From: CALVGQ01 sp031551965
Lineage (GTDB): Bacteria; Bacillota_I; Bacilli_A; Erysipelotrichales; Erysipelotrichaceae
Reading direction: 5' to 3'
Assembly: GCA_031551965.1 (NCBI GenBank)
Contig: JAVBMW010000015.1
Coordinates: forward strand, 1-64,000
Length of the DNA: 64,000 nt
This document shows positions 26,938 through 34,497 of the stretch, one piece after another (position 1 is the first letter of the stretch; every line of letters starts with the position of its first letter). Position numbers and translations under genes: made by a program. The notes beneath the pieces were generated by a model. That model worked only from the letters and a program-made list of their open reading frames with translations, searched no databases and was not told the DNA's origin.

Positions 26938-27353
26938 CTTATCCCCTCCAATAATCCTTTGTTTCCGTAAATATATAATGCACGCTTTACAAACTCTTCT
27001 GTAATATTAAAGTGTTCAGCCAGAGCGTAATTTTCTGTGATTCCAATATTGATACATTCCTTCAATTTATCGATTGGCATAATTAGCTGAGCAGCTCTAT
27101 AATCAGCTCTGTACTCGGCACTGCCACGATATAGCTTGGAATGATTGATCGTGTATAGCGATCCTGAGATGCAATGTCCTAACTCATGAGCTAGGAATAC
27201 GTTCTTTTCTGAATCTGTCTCAATTGCTTTTTCATTGATGTTGATAGTGAGTTCATCTTGATCACGAATAACAAGTGATTTAGCAATTTTTATTTTTTTA
27301 TATGTAATATCTATGCAGAGTTCTTCTGCTGTTTCTAGTAGGTGTGGATTCAT
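26934..27353 (-). CDS. immA: ImmA/IrrE-type metallopeptidase
   Basis: This 139-aa protein carries the zinc site HELGHCISG (about residues 56-64) and RADYRAAQLI with the third ligand region. ImmA proteases cleave the phage or ICE repressor ImmR to induce the element. It lies directly behind the 50-aa protein and the repressor, in the ImmR-ImmA order of ICEBs1-like control modules. GTAGGTGACAA gives the ribosome site. Confidence 0.9.
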   Translation of the reverse strand: MNPHLLETAEELCIDITYKKIKIAKSLVIRDQDELTININEKAIETDSEKNVFLAHELGHCISGSLYTINHSKLYRGSAEYRADYRAAQLIMPIDKLKECINIGITENYALAEHFNITEEFVKRALYIYGNKGLLEGIR

Positions 27354-27360
27354 TTGTCAC

Positions 27361-27513
27361 CTACTTCTTTTCTCTATTTTTTATAAATTTCGCAAAATTA
27401 AGTAATTCCTGTTTCTGCTCTTCGGTTAATTCTTTATTTCCGTTGTTTATTGCAAATCGGAAATCATCAAATGTTACATCTTCCTGATTAAGTTCTATTT
27501 CTTTATTTTCCAT
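27361..27513 (-). CDS. 50-aa protein copying the repressor C-terminal tail
   Basis: An open frame from ATG 27513 to TAG 27361 encodes 50 residues. Its second half, TFDDFRFAINNGNKELTEEQ followed by KQELLNFAKF, parallels the repressor's tail KLDDLEFALYGEIKEMTEDD followed by KEELLEYVRW. The AGGTG ribosome site overlaps the repressor stop. It has no DNA-binding domain. Between repressor and protease, a decoy substrate or dimer partner role is possible, but this is inference. Confidence 0.75.
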   Translation of the reverse strand: MENKEIELNQEDVTFDDFRFAINNGNKELTEEQKQELLNFAKFIKNREKK

Positions 27514-27521
27514 AAATGCAC

Positions 27522-27935
27522 CTACTTTTTATTTGCTTTTCGTTCACGATTCCATCTTACATACTCAAGAAGTTCTTCTTTATCATCTTCTGTCATTTCT
27601 TTTATTTCACCATAAAGGGCGAATTCGAGATCATCCAATTTAATGAGTTTTGGATCAACTGAAGTTTGAGTAGGAATATCTTTTTCATCTAATGTGATAA
27701 AATCATCGCCCAACATAGAAAATAACTCATTGAAATCTATTTTAATTGCGTTAGCAACTTTTTTTATTACATCAATAGTGGGAGCAATTTCTTTTCCGGT
27801 TGAAGGATTGTTGTTTTTTTCTAACATGGAAATATAACTCTTGCTTAGCCCGCTCTTATATGAAAAGTCATCCATACTTAAGCGATTCTTTTCTCTGTAC
27901 TCTTTTATAATTAGTCCTAAATGCATACTATTCAC
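27522..27935 (-). CDS. XRE-family phage repressor (ImmR/CI-like)
   Basis: This 137-aa repressor has an N-terminal helix-turn-helix (about residues 7-66, LGLIIKEYREKNRLSMDDFSYKSGLS) and a short acidic C-terminal tail. There is no LexA-type peptidase domain, so induction would depend on ImmA. It is divergent from the Cro-like gene, with operator copies between them. Start ATG follows AGAGGTGAATAG on the minus strand. Confidence 0.9.
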   Translation of the reverse strand: MNSMHLGLIIKEYREKNRLSMDDFSYKSGLSKSYISMLEKNNNPSTGKEIAPTIDVIKKVANAIKIDFNELFSMLGDDFITLDEKDIPTQTSVDPKLIKLDDLEFALYGEIKEMTEDDKEELLEYVRWNRERKANKK

Positions 27936-27940
27936 CTCTT

Positions 27941-28023
27941 GTTAAGTATATTGTACATCAATAAAAAAATATTTCAATAAAATTGTTCATTATACTTGAC
28001 AAACATTGTGCAGTATACTAAAC
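27941..28023. promoter_or_regulatory. Divergent lysogeny promoters with three operators
   Basis: Three copies of a 16-bp palindrome, consensus GTTNAGTATACTNAAC, lie at 27941-27956, 27985-28000 and 28008-28023. The repressor promoter on the minus strand is TTGAAA (27977-27972), 16 bp, TACAAT (27955-27950), overlapped by the first copy. The Cro promoter is TTGACA (27996-28001), 17 bp, TAAACT (28019-28024), overlapped by the other two. This matches a genetic switch in which one protein can block both promoters. Confidence 0.75.
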
Positions 28024-28042
28024 TGATTTCAAGGAGGTGTCA

Positions 28043-28246
28043 ATGATGATTTACAAAATAAAAGAAATTAGAGAATCACTTGGGATGTCACAAGAAGAAT
28101 TATCTAAAAAATCATCTGTTAATCGAACTACTATAAGTGGGCTAGAAAGCGGAACAATCGCAAATACCACAGCTTCTACAATTTCGAAAATTGCTGAAGC
28201 ATTAGGAGTACAAGTATCGGATATTTTTTTTACAAACAACGTTTAG
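28043..28246 (+). CDS. Cro-like XRE regulator
   Basis: This 67-aa protein is a single helix-turn-helix domain (MSQEELSKKSSVNRTTISGLE). AAGGAGG lies 5 bp before ATG 28043; ATG 28046 is an equally good start, and the GTG at 28037 sits inside the ribosome site. It is divergent from the repressor and likely competes for the same operators. Its stop codon lies within a fourth operator copy. Confidence 0.88.
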   Translation: MMIYKIKEIRESLGMSQEELSKKSSVNRTTISGLESGTIANTTASTISKIAEALGVQVSDIFFTNNV

Positions 28247-28256
28247 TATACTGAAC
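28241..28256. promoter_or_regulatory. Fourth operator copy, over the Cro stop codon
   Basis: GTTTAGTATACTGAAC is the best match to the palindromic consensus, symmetric except for one position pair. It contains the Cro stop TAG and lies 18 bp before the next start, so a repressor bound here could act as a roadblock to early transcription. Confidence 0.65.
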
Positions 28257-28273
28257 ACAAAAAAGGAGGAAGT

Positions 28274-28462
28274 ATGAGCTGGTTACTACTGATTTATTCA
28301 ATCTATGCAAGTTACAAATGGTTTGTGTATTTTAATGCAATGAAGGGATTAGTTTTCAAATTGATTAAGGACCACAGATGGGATCCATCAGATGAAGAAT
28401 TAAAAAAACTTCAAGAAATGGCAATCGAACAAACCATTAAAGAAGTTTTCAAAGTTAAATAG
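28274..28462 (+). CDS. Small hypothetical protein with one hydrophobic helix
   Basis: The 62-aa protein has a hydrophobic N-terminus (SWLLLIYSIYASYKWFVYF), then a charged helix (DPSDEELKKLQEMAIEQ). AAAGGAGG precedes it. It may be a small membrane-associated phage protein. Its last 8 bases overlap the opposing DUF2513 gene. Confidence 0.6.
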   Translation: MSWLLLIYSIYASYKWFVYFNAMKGLVFKLIKDHRWDPSDEELKKLQEMAIEQTIKEVFKVK

Positions 28463-28832
28463 GTAGTTTTGAAGTAATCATAGAAGTTATAACTTGTGAA
28501 GCAATTGTTGACAAGATATTAATTGATGTTGAACCGATTTCTGTAGCAATCCCTTTAGTTTTTTGCCAAACTTCGGGAGTTCTAATATTGTCAAGAAATT
28601 GGTGACCATCCCAAGTGATAGAGCGGATAAAAACATCACTTATACCGCCAAGAGTTGCAACTTTACTGCCATTGATATAGCTAGCTTCCATTAATTTCTG
28701 ACAAGTATATATTATCTCTTCTGTAGTTTTTTCTGGGATTTGTATTCGGCTCGCTTTAACATTGTTGTTTATTTCGAGGTTTTCTTCAAGATAAAGTAAT
28801 ACATCCCTAACACATTCGTGATCGAGTTTCAA
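28455..28832 (-). CDS. DUF2513-family protein
   Basis: The 125-aa protein begins MKLDHECVRDVLLYLEE and has IRSITWDGHQFLDNIR (about residues 72-86), the pattern of DUF2513, a winged-helix-like family common in prophages. It is on the minus strand among plus-strand early genes, as lysogenic conversion or accessory genes often are. Function unknown. Confidence 0.75.
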   Translation of the reverse strand: MKLDHECVRDVLLYLEENLEINNNVKASRIQIPEKTTEEIIYTCQKLMEASYINGSKVATLGGISDVFIRSITWDGHQFLDNIRTPEVWQKTKGIATEIGSTSINILSTIASQVITSMITSKLPI

Positions 28833-28900
28833 AATAACACCTTCCTTTCTGTTTCTATTATAGCGGAAAGATTACCAAACACAAAATGAAAGGAGAAAGT

Positions 28901-29014
28901 ATGATTACCATCGCAGTAAATGTTTATACAGTGGATGAAGCACTTGAAGCTGTCAAAAAAATTAAAGAACAACTTGGAGACAATGTTGAGATTAATGTAA
29001 ATGTTTGTATTTAA
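28901..29014 (+). CDS. 37-aa hypothetical protein
   Basis: ATG 28901 follows a strong AAAGGAGAAAG. The product starts MITIAVNVYTVDEALEAVKK and has an alternating beta/helix pattern. No family recognised. The ribosome site and following terminator support it. Confidence 0.55.
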   Translation: MITIAVNVYTVDEALEAVKKIKEQLGDNVEINVNVCI

Positions 29015-29016
29015 AA

Positions 29017-29035
29017 AGGCTACTTGCGATAGCCT
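29017..29035. terminator. Hairpin between convergent small genes
   Basis: AGGCTA/TAGCCT with a 7-nt loop lies between two converging genes, with A-rich sequence on one side and a T-rich stretch on the other. A bidirectional terminator is likely. Confidence 0.5.
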
Positions 29036-29041
29036 AGTTTG

Positions 29042-29218
29042 TTACTTTTCATTTGGATCAGCTAAATTATCAACTAATGTTGAAAAAAAATCATAAACAT
29101 TTTTAGCGGTTTCAGCAGAAGTACTTCCTTTACGAATTAAATCGTTCTCTATTGCTGAAACAGTTAATTCTAAAGATTTAGTGATTGCTGAATTGAGATT
29201 TAATTTTATATCAGACAT
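29042..29218 (-). CDS. 58-aa hypothetical protein
   Basis: The frame starts at ATG 29218 after AGAGGAGGCGAATAAA. The product begins MSDIKLNLNSAITKSLELTV and is acidic and probably helical. No family recognised. Good ribosome site and clean frame support it. Confidence 0.55.
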   Translation of the reverse strand: MSDIKLNLNSAITKSLELTVSAIENDLIRKGSTSAETAKNVYDFFSTLVDNLADPNEK

Positions 29219-29294
29219 TTTATTCGCCTCCTCTCTAACCTGATTATATCAGATTGGAAAAGATTACCAAAGAACAAAGAAAGGGGAAATTTCT

Positions 29295-29681
29295 ATGAGT
29301 GCAATGCCTTATGAATTTATGAATCAATTTTTGGATCCATTCAAAAAGGAACTCGGTGTTGATCAAATGCAGTTGCAGATCAAACGTCTTGAGAAAGAAG
29401 TTCAGCGACTGAAAGAAGAAGCGAAGCCAAGAGCTATTTATACTACTGAACAGTTCGCTAAACACTTTAATAAAGACAATCAATGGGTTAATCGATTACG
29501 TAAGAATGGACTAATTACAGGCAGCAAGAACGGCAGAGGTTATCTTTACACAGCTAAAGAGTTGGAACAGTTTACAAATGATTATATTGCTGAAGGTCAT
29601 AAGCTGACTTCTGATGATCAAATGCAACTAGCTCTGCAGTTTGTCAATCGATCAAAGTTACAAAATAAAAAGCACTCCTGA
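29295..29681 (+). CDS. Coiled-coil plus helix-turn-helix early regulator
   Basis: This 128-aa protein has a heptad-like segment (LQIKRLEKEVQRLKEEAK, about residues 27-44) followed by a MerR/excisionase-like winged HTH (YTTEQFAKHF...WVNRLRKNGLITGSKNGRGYLYT). It probably binds DNA as a dimer. It could be an excisionase-like or early regulatory protein. Its stop lies inside a hairpin arm. Confidence 0.6.
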   Translation: MSAMPYEFMNQFLDPFKKELGVDQMQLQIKRLEKEVQRLKEEAKPRAIYTTEQFAKHFNKDNQWVNRLRKNGLITGSKNGRGYLYTAKELEQFTNDYIAEGHKLTSDDQMQLALQFVNRSKLQNKKHS

Positions 29682-29738
29682 TCTTTTTAAGGGAAGGTTC
29701 TGGAGTACTCGATAAATTGAACTCGGTTAGTAGTTCGA
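29672..29738 (+). promoter_or_regulatory. Double hairpin, copy 1 of a recurring noncoding motif
   Basis: GCACTCC (29672-29678) pairs with GGAGTAC (29702-29708), with one C-A mismatch. A second hairpin, TTGAACT/AGTTCGA, follows (29717-29738). The same first-hairpin arms and the same mismatch recur at 41855-41890. The region 29682-29784 holds no gene. Terminator, attenuator or RNA processing roles are possible. Confidence 0.5.
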
Positions 29739-29784
29739 CTTCATTTTATCACAAACAAAAGAAAAAAGAAATGAGGGAAAATAA

Positions 29785-30261
29785 ATGATTAAAACTACAA
29801 ATTATTTTACAAACAAATGTTGTATAGAACTTATAAAAAATGACACCGCATTCAAGATCGTAGCGATTTGTTCAGCGATTGATTCGGTACTACCTGCAGA
29901 TGTTATCTGGTCTGATGTCGTCAAAACAAACATCTTCGGTGAACTATGTAATGGCACGGATTTCGTTGAAGTTGCCAATATGGTCGCAAACGAACTAAAA
30001 GAAAAAGGATATCTCGTTGATGATGAACAAATCTATGAAGGAGCTCTTAAAGCTGATCAACACGATGAAGTTCGTAAGAAGCTAGTATTTAGTAAAGAGA
30101 AGTTTATTGAAGTCTGTCGTTCTGAAGGCGACACAGAAGAAGAGATTAAAGACAGTTTAGACGTATGGGCTAAAGATTGTGATGGATTAACCAAAGGCGA
30201 AATGTCGTCTAAGTATAGATGTATAGCTAGCGATGACTGGATGGTGGAAGTAGATGCCTAG
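29785..30261 (+). CDS. Hypothetical early phage protein
   Basis: This 158-aa acidic protein has no recognised family. The N-terminal half reads like a small alpha/beta domain (SAIDSVLPADVIWSDVVKTN) and the C-terminal half is strongly helical and acidic (EVCRSEGDTEEEIKDSLDVW). It is the first of a run of overlapping genes and overlaps the next by 8 bases. Confidence 0.6.
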   Translation: MIKTTNYFTNKCCIELIKNDTAFKIVAICSAIDSVLPADVIWSDVVKTNIFGELCNGTDFVEVANMVANELKEKGYLVDDEQIYEGALKADQHDEVRKKLVFSKEKFIEVCRSEGDTEEEIKDSLDVWAKDCDGLTKGEMSSKYRCIASDDWMVEVDA

Positions 30262-30472
30262 ATATGTACCACGCAAAGGTGACACCTACTTCTATACTCA
30301 CACCGATTGGGGTGTTGTAAAAAAAGAGTGGAACGGCGAGTTACTTGATTACCTTCTGTTCAATGCAGGCAATTGTTTTAAACGTATTGAAGACATCCAC
30401 AAGGCAAGAGCAATCAAACTCATCGACAAAATGAAGGAGGACTATCGCAATGCAATCAAAGCTCAGTTCTAG
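30254..30472 (+). CDS. 72-aa hypothetical protein
   Basis: The product begins MPRYVPRKGDTYFYTHTDWG and is basic. No family recognised. It overlaps both neighbours, which suggests translational coupling. Confidence 0.6.
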   Translation: MPRYVPRKGDTYFYTHTDWGVVKKEWNGELLDYLLFNAGNCFKRIEDIHKARAIKLIDKMKEDYRNAIKAQF

Positions 30473-31025
30473 AGAATGGCTGCTATTGATACTCTTATCT
30501 ACATTGTCAATTGTTTCAATTTATTCAATCCAAGCACTACAAGACGAAGTACTGCGCTTAGGGCTACTGAGTATTAACCAGCAAGCAATCATTGATCATC
30601 ATGTATGTTTAAAACAAGAGGTGTCAGTCCTTCGAGAGCAAATACCAGTACGATTCACTTCTTACTACGAAGGAGATAGTACTAGATCAGGGAGAGGAAC
30701 ATCAAGTGGATTAACAATCGCTGATTTCAAGGTCAACGATCGAGGTTGGTATACATATCAAAATAGAGTGGTGCTCGGCGCTGCAACAACATTATGCCTC
30801 GAGATTGATACTGGTGCTTGTGGACAGTACAATGATTTACCCAATGATTATCAGATTCATGAATTATTTGATGAACTGCAGATCAGCATTGATGGAGTGA
30901 TCTACGATGCGATCGTGCTTGATTCATGTGGAGCAAGTTTTTGGAATGAAGATTTACAACGATATGACATATTCGTTTCTGATCAGAAGTCAGTTACGGA
31001 TACAGTCGGATTTATAATGCCATGA
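30450..31025 (+). CDS. Membrane-anchored 3D/double-psi beta-barrel-like protein
   Basis: This 191-aa protein has an N-terminal signal anchor (about residues 9-30, EWLLLILLSTLSIVSIYSI), a short coiled segment, and a C-terminal domain (70-191). The domain has GRGTSSGLTIADF, VVLGAATTLCLEID and YDAIVLDSCGASFWNED followed by YDIFVSD, like 3D/double-psi barrels of cell-wall enzymes. It would face the outside. A secreted wall-type domain among early phage genes is unusual. Confidence 0.55.
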   Translation: MQSKLSSREWLLLILLSTLSIVSIYSIQALQDEVLRLGLLSINQQAIIDHHVCLKQEVSVLREQIPVRFTSYYEGDSTRSGRGTSSGLTIADFKVNDRGWYTYQNRVVLGAATTLCLEIDTGACGQYNDLPNDYQIHELFDELQISIDGVIYDAIVLDSCGASFWNEDLQRYDIFVSDQKSVTDTVGFIMP

Positions 31026-31047
31026 ATGGCAAGGAAAGGGAAACACA

Positions 31048-31317
31048 ATGGAAAACAAAGTAACGGCAAAGTTTTCGGTCGTAAAATATGAAAACGAAAC
31101 AATTCAAATTGCTTTTGAAGGAACTACATTGGAAATTTCGACATTAATCGTTGATGGGTTAGTTGAAGTAGCAGAAAAAGACTATGTATTGTACGGTGCA
31201 GTCGTTGCATTATGCACAGACACCTTGAAACACTTAATCAAATCAAGTTCATTGAAAAGAATGTTAGAAATATTTTGGGAGGGGTTTATTCATGAAGCTA
31301 AAACAAGTCACCATTAA
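31048..31317 (+). CDS. 89-aa hypothetical protein
   Basis: The product is predicted beta-rich at the start (KVTAKFSVVKYENETIQIAF) and helical at the end. No family recognised. It overlaps the SbcC-like gene by 26 bases, and that gene's ribosome site (GGGAGGGG) lies inside it. Confidence 0.6.
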   Translation: MENKVTAKFSVVKYENETIQIAFEGTTLEISTLIVDGLVEVAEKDYVLYGAVVALCTDTLKHLIKSSSLKRMLEIFWEGFIHEAKTSHH

Positions 31318-33343
31318 TAACTTCCGTAATGTCGAACATGTGGAACATGACCTAAGTAAGGTCAATATCTTTACTGGACCAAACAAGCTAGGTAAGACAA
31401 ACACTATGATGGCTATTTACTGGACATTGCTAGGTTACTTACCAGATGGATCATCTGATGATGCTTCATTAAAACCAATTGGTGCAACCGACAAAGAAGT
31501 GAGCGTTGAACTCGAATTCGATACATTCAAATTCAAAAAAGTATTCTATGAAAACTGGGTAAAGACTCGTGGAACTGATGAAGTTACAATGCAAGGTCAT
31601 ATCACCGATTACTACATAAATGATACTCAGTACAAAGTCGGTGAGGCTAAGAAAGAACTTCTCAAGTTGCTTGGTACTGACAGTGATCTAAATACAACGA
31701 AATTCGATTTAACTCGTGCAATCATGGATCCTTACTATCTTGGTAAGGTTTGCAAGTGGCAAGATTTACGAACATTCATCATCGAGTTAATTGGTGATGG
31801 ATCAAATGATGATGTAATGGCAACGAATTCTAAATTACTACCAATTAAAGATCGTTTAGCTTTAGATGGTTTCGATACAGCCAAGACGTCTAAGTACTTT
31901 AAACAACAAATCACACTTAACAAAGAGTTGATCAGTGACAAGGAACAACAAATCAAAGGACTTCAGCTTGTTAAAGATGTGTCTCAAGAAGCAATCGAAG
32001 AGGCTAAATCAGAAATCAATAAAATTGATGGTCAAATCATGCAGGTTAAACAGTCCAATGGTTCAACAAATATTGTTGCTGAAGGTATTGAAAAAAGCAT
32101 TTCTGCTAAACGTTTAGAACTTAGTAAATCAATCGATGCCGATCGTGAAGAATTGTCAGATAAAAACAGATCTGTTAACTCCGACATCTACGAGCTTGAA
32201 CAGGCAACAAAGAAAAAAGAAGAACTTCTTAAGATTGAACGCGATAATCTTCGCAGAGCTGACAATACGATCAACGATGAGAGCCAACAAATCGCAAATG
32301 CTGAATCACTAGTAGTTGCGAACGATACAAGATTGAATCGTTTACGCTCTGAATTTAAGACACTGGCTAATTTAGAGTTTAATAGCTATGAGTTGCCTAC
32401 TGTCCAATCTTGTCCAGAGTGCGGAGCAGTTCTGAACCAATCGGTCATTGATGATTTCAATAAAAAACAAGCTGAAGCTAAATCCAAATTTGAAAAAGAG
32501 CGTGATGAACGACTTGATGCGATTGAAGCAGAAGGAAAAGAACTGAGTGCTCAAAATCTGAATTTGAACCTCAAAATTTCTGATTTAAGAGGCATGGTAG
32601 CAATGCATGAAGAAACAAGAGGAAACTATCAAAAAGTAGTTGAAACCTTGAACAAAGAACTTATTGACATGATGTACAAAAAAGACTCATTGAGAGAATC
32701 GATAGTTCCAAGTTATGTTTCTGATAAAACAGTTCAAATACAAACGGAACTGAACACTCTTATAAATGATCTACAGGTTGAAATGTCTAAAGCTAATAGC
32801 AATGACATCGACTCACAGATCCAAAGTTTACGTGAACATAAAAAGCAATATGATCAAATTCTAATGGATCATCACACATTTGTGACTACTCAGAACTCTA
32901 TTAAGATGCTGAATGAAGAAATATCTAAAATTCAATCAAGCTTAACTGACAATGAGTCTAAATTGCTTATGGTCCAAATGTTTATTCAAACTAAATTGAA
33001 TCTATTTAAGGACCGTATCGCAAGTGTATTTGGATATGATGTGAAGTTTACTTTGATTGAAGAAAACATCAAAGAAGGCAGTTGGAATGAGGTTTGTTAT
33101 CCTAGCGTTATTGGAAAAGAAACGCCGTTCATGAATGGATCAGGATCTGAACAGATTTTGACTGGTATTTATTTATCGGAGTGCATTAAGAAGAAACTGG
33201 GATTGAATGATCTACCATACATTTTCGATGAGTGCGACAAACTTGATACAGCAAGTCTTGCAGGTATTCAAACGGCATCACAAATCATCAGTACCAAAGT
33301 TGATGACATCAACTATAAAAAAGTAACGCTAGTAACAGCGTAA
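31292..33343 (+). CDS. SbcC/Rad50-like AAA ATPase
   Basis: This 683-aa SMC-type protein has an N-terminal Walker A (GPNKLGKTN, about residues 28-36), long coiled coils (about 205-290 and 400-560) around a hook-like CPECG motif (about residue 374), and a C-terminal signature/Walker B (GSGSEQILTGIYLSE and YIFDECDKLD). Such ATPases work with nucleases or annealing proteins in phage recombination. The Walker A is slightly unusual (KLGKT rather than GSGKS). A RecT-like gene follows shortly after. Confidence 0.85.
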   Translation: MKLKQVTINNFRNVEHVEHDLSKVNIFTGPNKLGKTNTMMAIYWTLLGYLPDGSSDDASLKPIGATDKEVSVELEFDTFKFKKVFYENWVKTRGTDEVTMQGHITDYYINDTQYKVGEAKKELLKLLGTDSDLNTTKFDLTRAIMDPYYLGKVCKWQDLRTFIIELIGDGSNDDVMATNSKLLPIKDRLALDGFDTAKTSKYFKQQITLNKELISDKEQQIKGLQLVKDVSQEAIEEAKSEINKIDGQIMQVKQSNGSTNIVAEGIEKSISAKRLELSKSIDADREELSDKNRSVNSDIYELEQATKKKEELLKIERDNLRRADNTINDESQQIANAESLVVANDTRLNRLRSEFKTLANLEFNSYELPTVQSCPECGAVLNQSVIDDFNKKQAEAKSKFEKERDERLDAIEAEGKELSAQNLNLNLKISDLRGMVAMHEETRGNYQKVVETLNKELIDMMYKKDSLRESIVPSYVSDKTVQIQTELNTLINDLQVEMSKANSNDIDSQIQSLREHKKQYDQILMDHHTFVTTQNSIKMLNEEISKIQSSLTDNESKLLMVQMFIQTKLNLFKDRIASVFGYDVKFTLIEENIKEGSWNEVCYPSVIGKETPFMNGSGSEQILTGIYLSECIKKKLGLNDLPYIFDECDKLDTASLAGIQTASQIISTKVDDINYKKVTLVTA

Positions 33344-33355
33344 GAAAGGGAAAAC

Positions 33356-33736
33356 ATGGCTAAAAGAAAAAAATCAATTATGGAGTTCAGTGATGGGGCC
33401 ATATTGGAGCGTATTGATAAAGAGTATGCAAAAGTATTGGCAAACATTGCAGATATAAACACTGATGCAATCAAGCCGAGAACAATCACAGTAACACTTA
33501 GAGTTCAAGCAGATCATGAACGTAAGAATCCAACAATCACTGTAGTAACGGCTTCAAAACTTCAACCTACAAATCCAGTAAAGGTAAATCTATTTGATAC
33601 TAAAATGGCAGATGAAAAGACTGGTGAAGTTGTTTATGTTCAACGTGAATTGTCTGGTTTAGCTGATGGACAATTAAACCTTGATGGTGAAATCCATGAG
33701 CCAGAATATTATGTTCCACAAGAATTTAAATCATAA
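33356..33736 (+). CDS. Phage 'replication terminator protein'-like protein
   Basis: This 126-aa protein resembles a family common in clostridial prophages and often labelled replication terminator protein. The pattern ILERIDKEYAKVLANIADIN, then a beta-strand TITVTLRVQAD and TASKLQP, is typical. The label is inherited in databases and has little support. It sits in the recombination cassette. Confidence 0.5.
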   Translation: MAKRKKSIMEFSDGAILERIDKEYAKVLANIADINTDAIKPRTITVTLRVQADHERKNPTITVVTASKLQPTNPVKVNLFDTKMADEKTGEVVYVQRELSGLADGQLNLDGEIHEPEYYVPQEFKS

Positions 33737-33757
33737 AGAAAGATAGAGGAAAAACTC

Positions 33758-34486
33758 ATGATTAAAGAAGCTATTAACAAACTACAAGATTTATTTCAAG
33801 ATGCAAACGCAATCGAACAAACGGAAATCAATGGATCTATTTATACTGAACGCAATTTTAGACGTGTGGATAAATATATTCCAAAGTGTGAATTAATGAA
33901 TTTTAGCAATTTACAAGGTTTAGTAGAAAACATTAAAGCAAACATTCTTAACGAAAAACATGAACTTCCATTGTCAATCGTTGTGAATGAAAGATCTGTT
34001 GAAATTTTCTCGGCTTATGATGAATACAAAAATCGTGAATATATTTTTAGATCAACTTCACAAAATCCAGAAATTACTTTTAATCGATATGTTTCAGTTG
34101 AAGAAATGATTATCATGCTACAAACGTGCTTCCAAGTAACTGAAAATAGAGATAACTTAATCAAGCTTATTGGTAATTTATCAAAAGAACAATCAGTTGA
34201 ATTGCAAGATGATGGAATGTCGCAACGAGTGGTAACTAAAGATGGAGTAGTTAATAAAGGTTATGTTACTGTTCCGCCACTAGTTAAGTTAATTCCACAA
34301 AGAACTTTCTACGAGGTTAAACAGCCAGAACAAATGTTCTTGATCCGAATTAGCAATCGTTGTGAAGTTGCACTGTTTGATGCTGCAGGTGGTGCTTGGA
34401 AACATGATTGTACAGAAGCAATCCGTGAATACTTGGCAGAACAACTTGAAAAATTAATTGATAATCAATCAGTGATTATTTGTTAG
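33758..34486 (+). CDS. DUF2303/YfdQ-like protein
   Basis: This 242-aa protein has the pattern VPPLVKLIPQRTFYEVKQPE...FLIRISN...VALFDAAGGAWKHDC...IREYL near its C-terminus (about 165-235), like the DUF2303 (YfdQ) phage family. Function unknown, but the family is often next to recombination genes, as here. Confidence 0.7.
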   Translation: MIKEAINKLQDLFQDANAIEQTEINGSIYTERNFRRVDKYIPKCELMNFSNLQGLVENIKANILNEKHELPLSIVVNERSVEIFSAYDEYKNREYIFRSTSQNPEITFNRYVSVEEMIIMLQTCFQVTENRDNLIKLIGNLSKEQSVELQDDGMSQRVVTKDGVVNKGYVTVPPLVKLIPQRTFYEVKQPEQMFLIRISNRCEVALFDAAGGAWKHDCTEAIREYLAEQLEKLIDNQSVIIC

Positions 34487-34497
34487 GGAGCTTGAAT

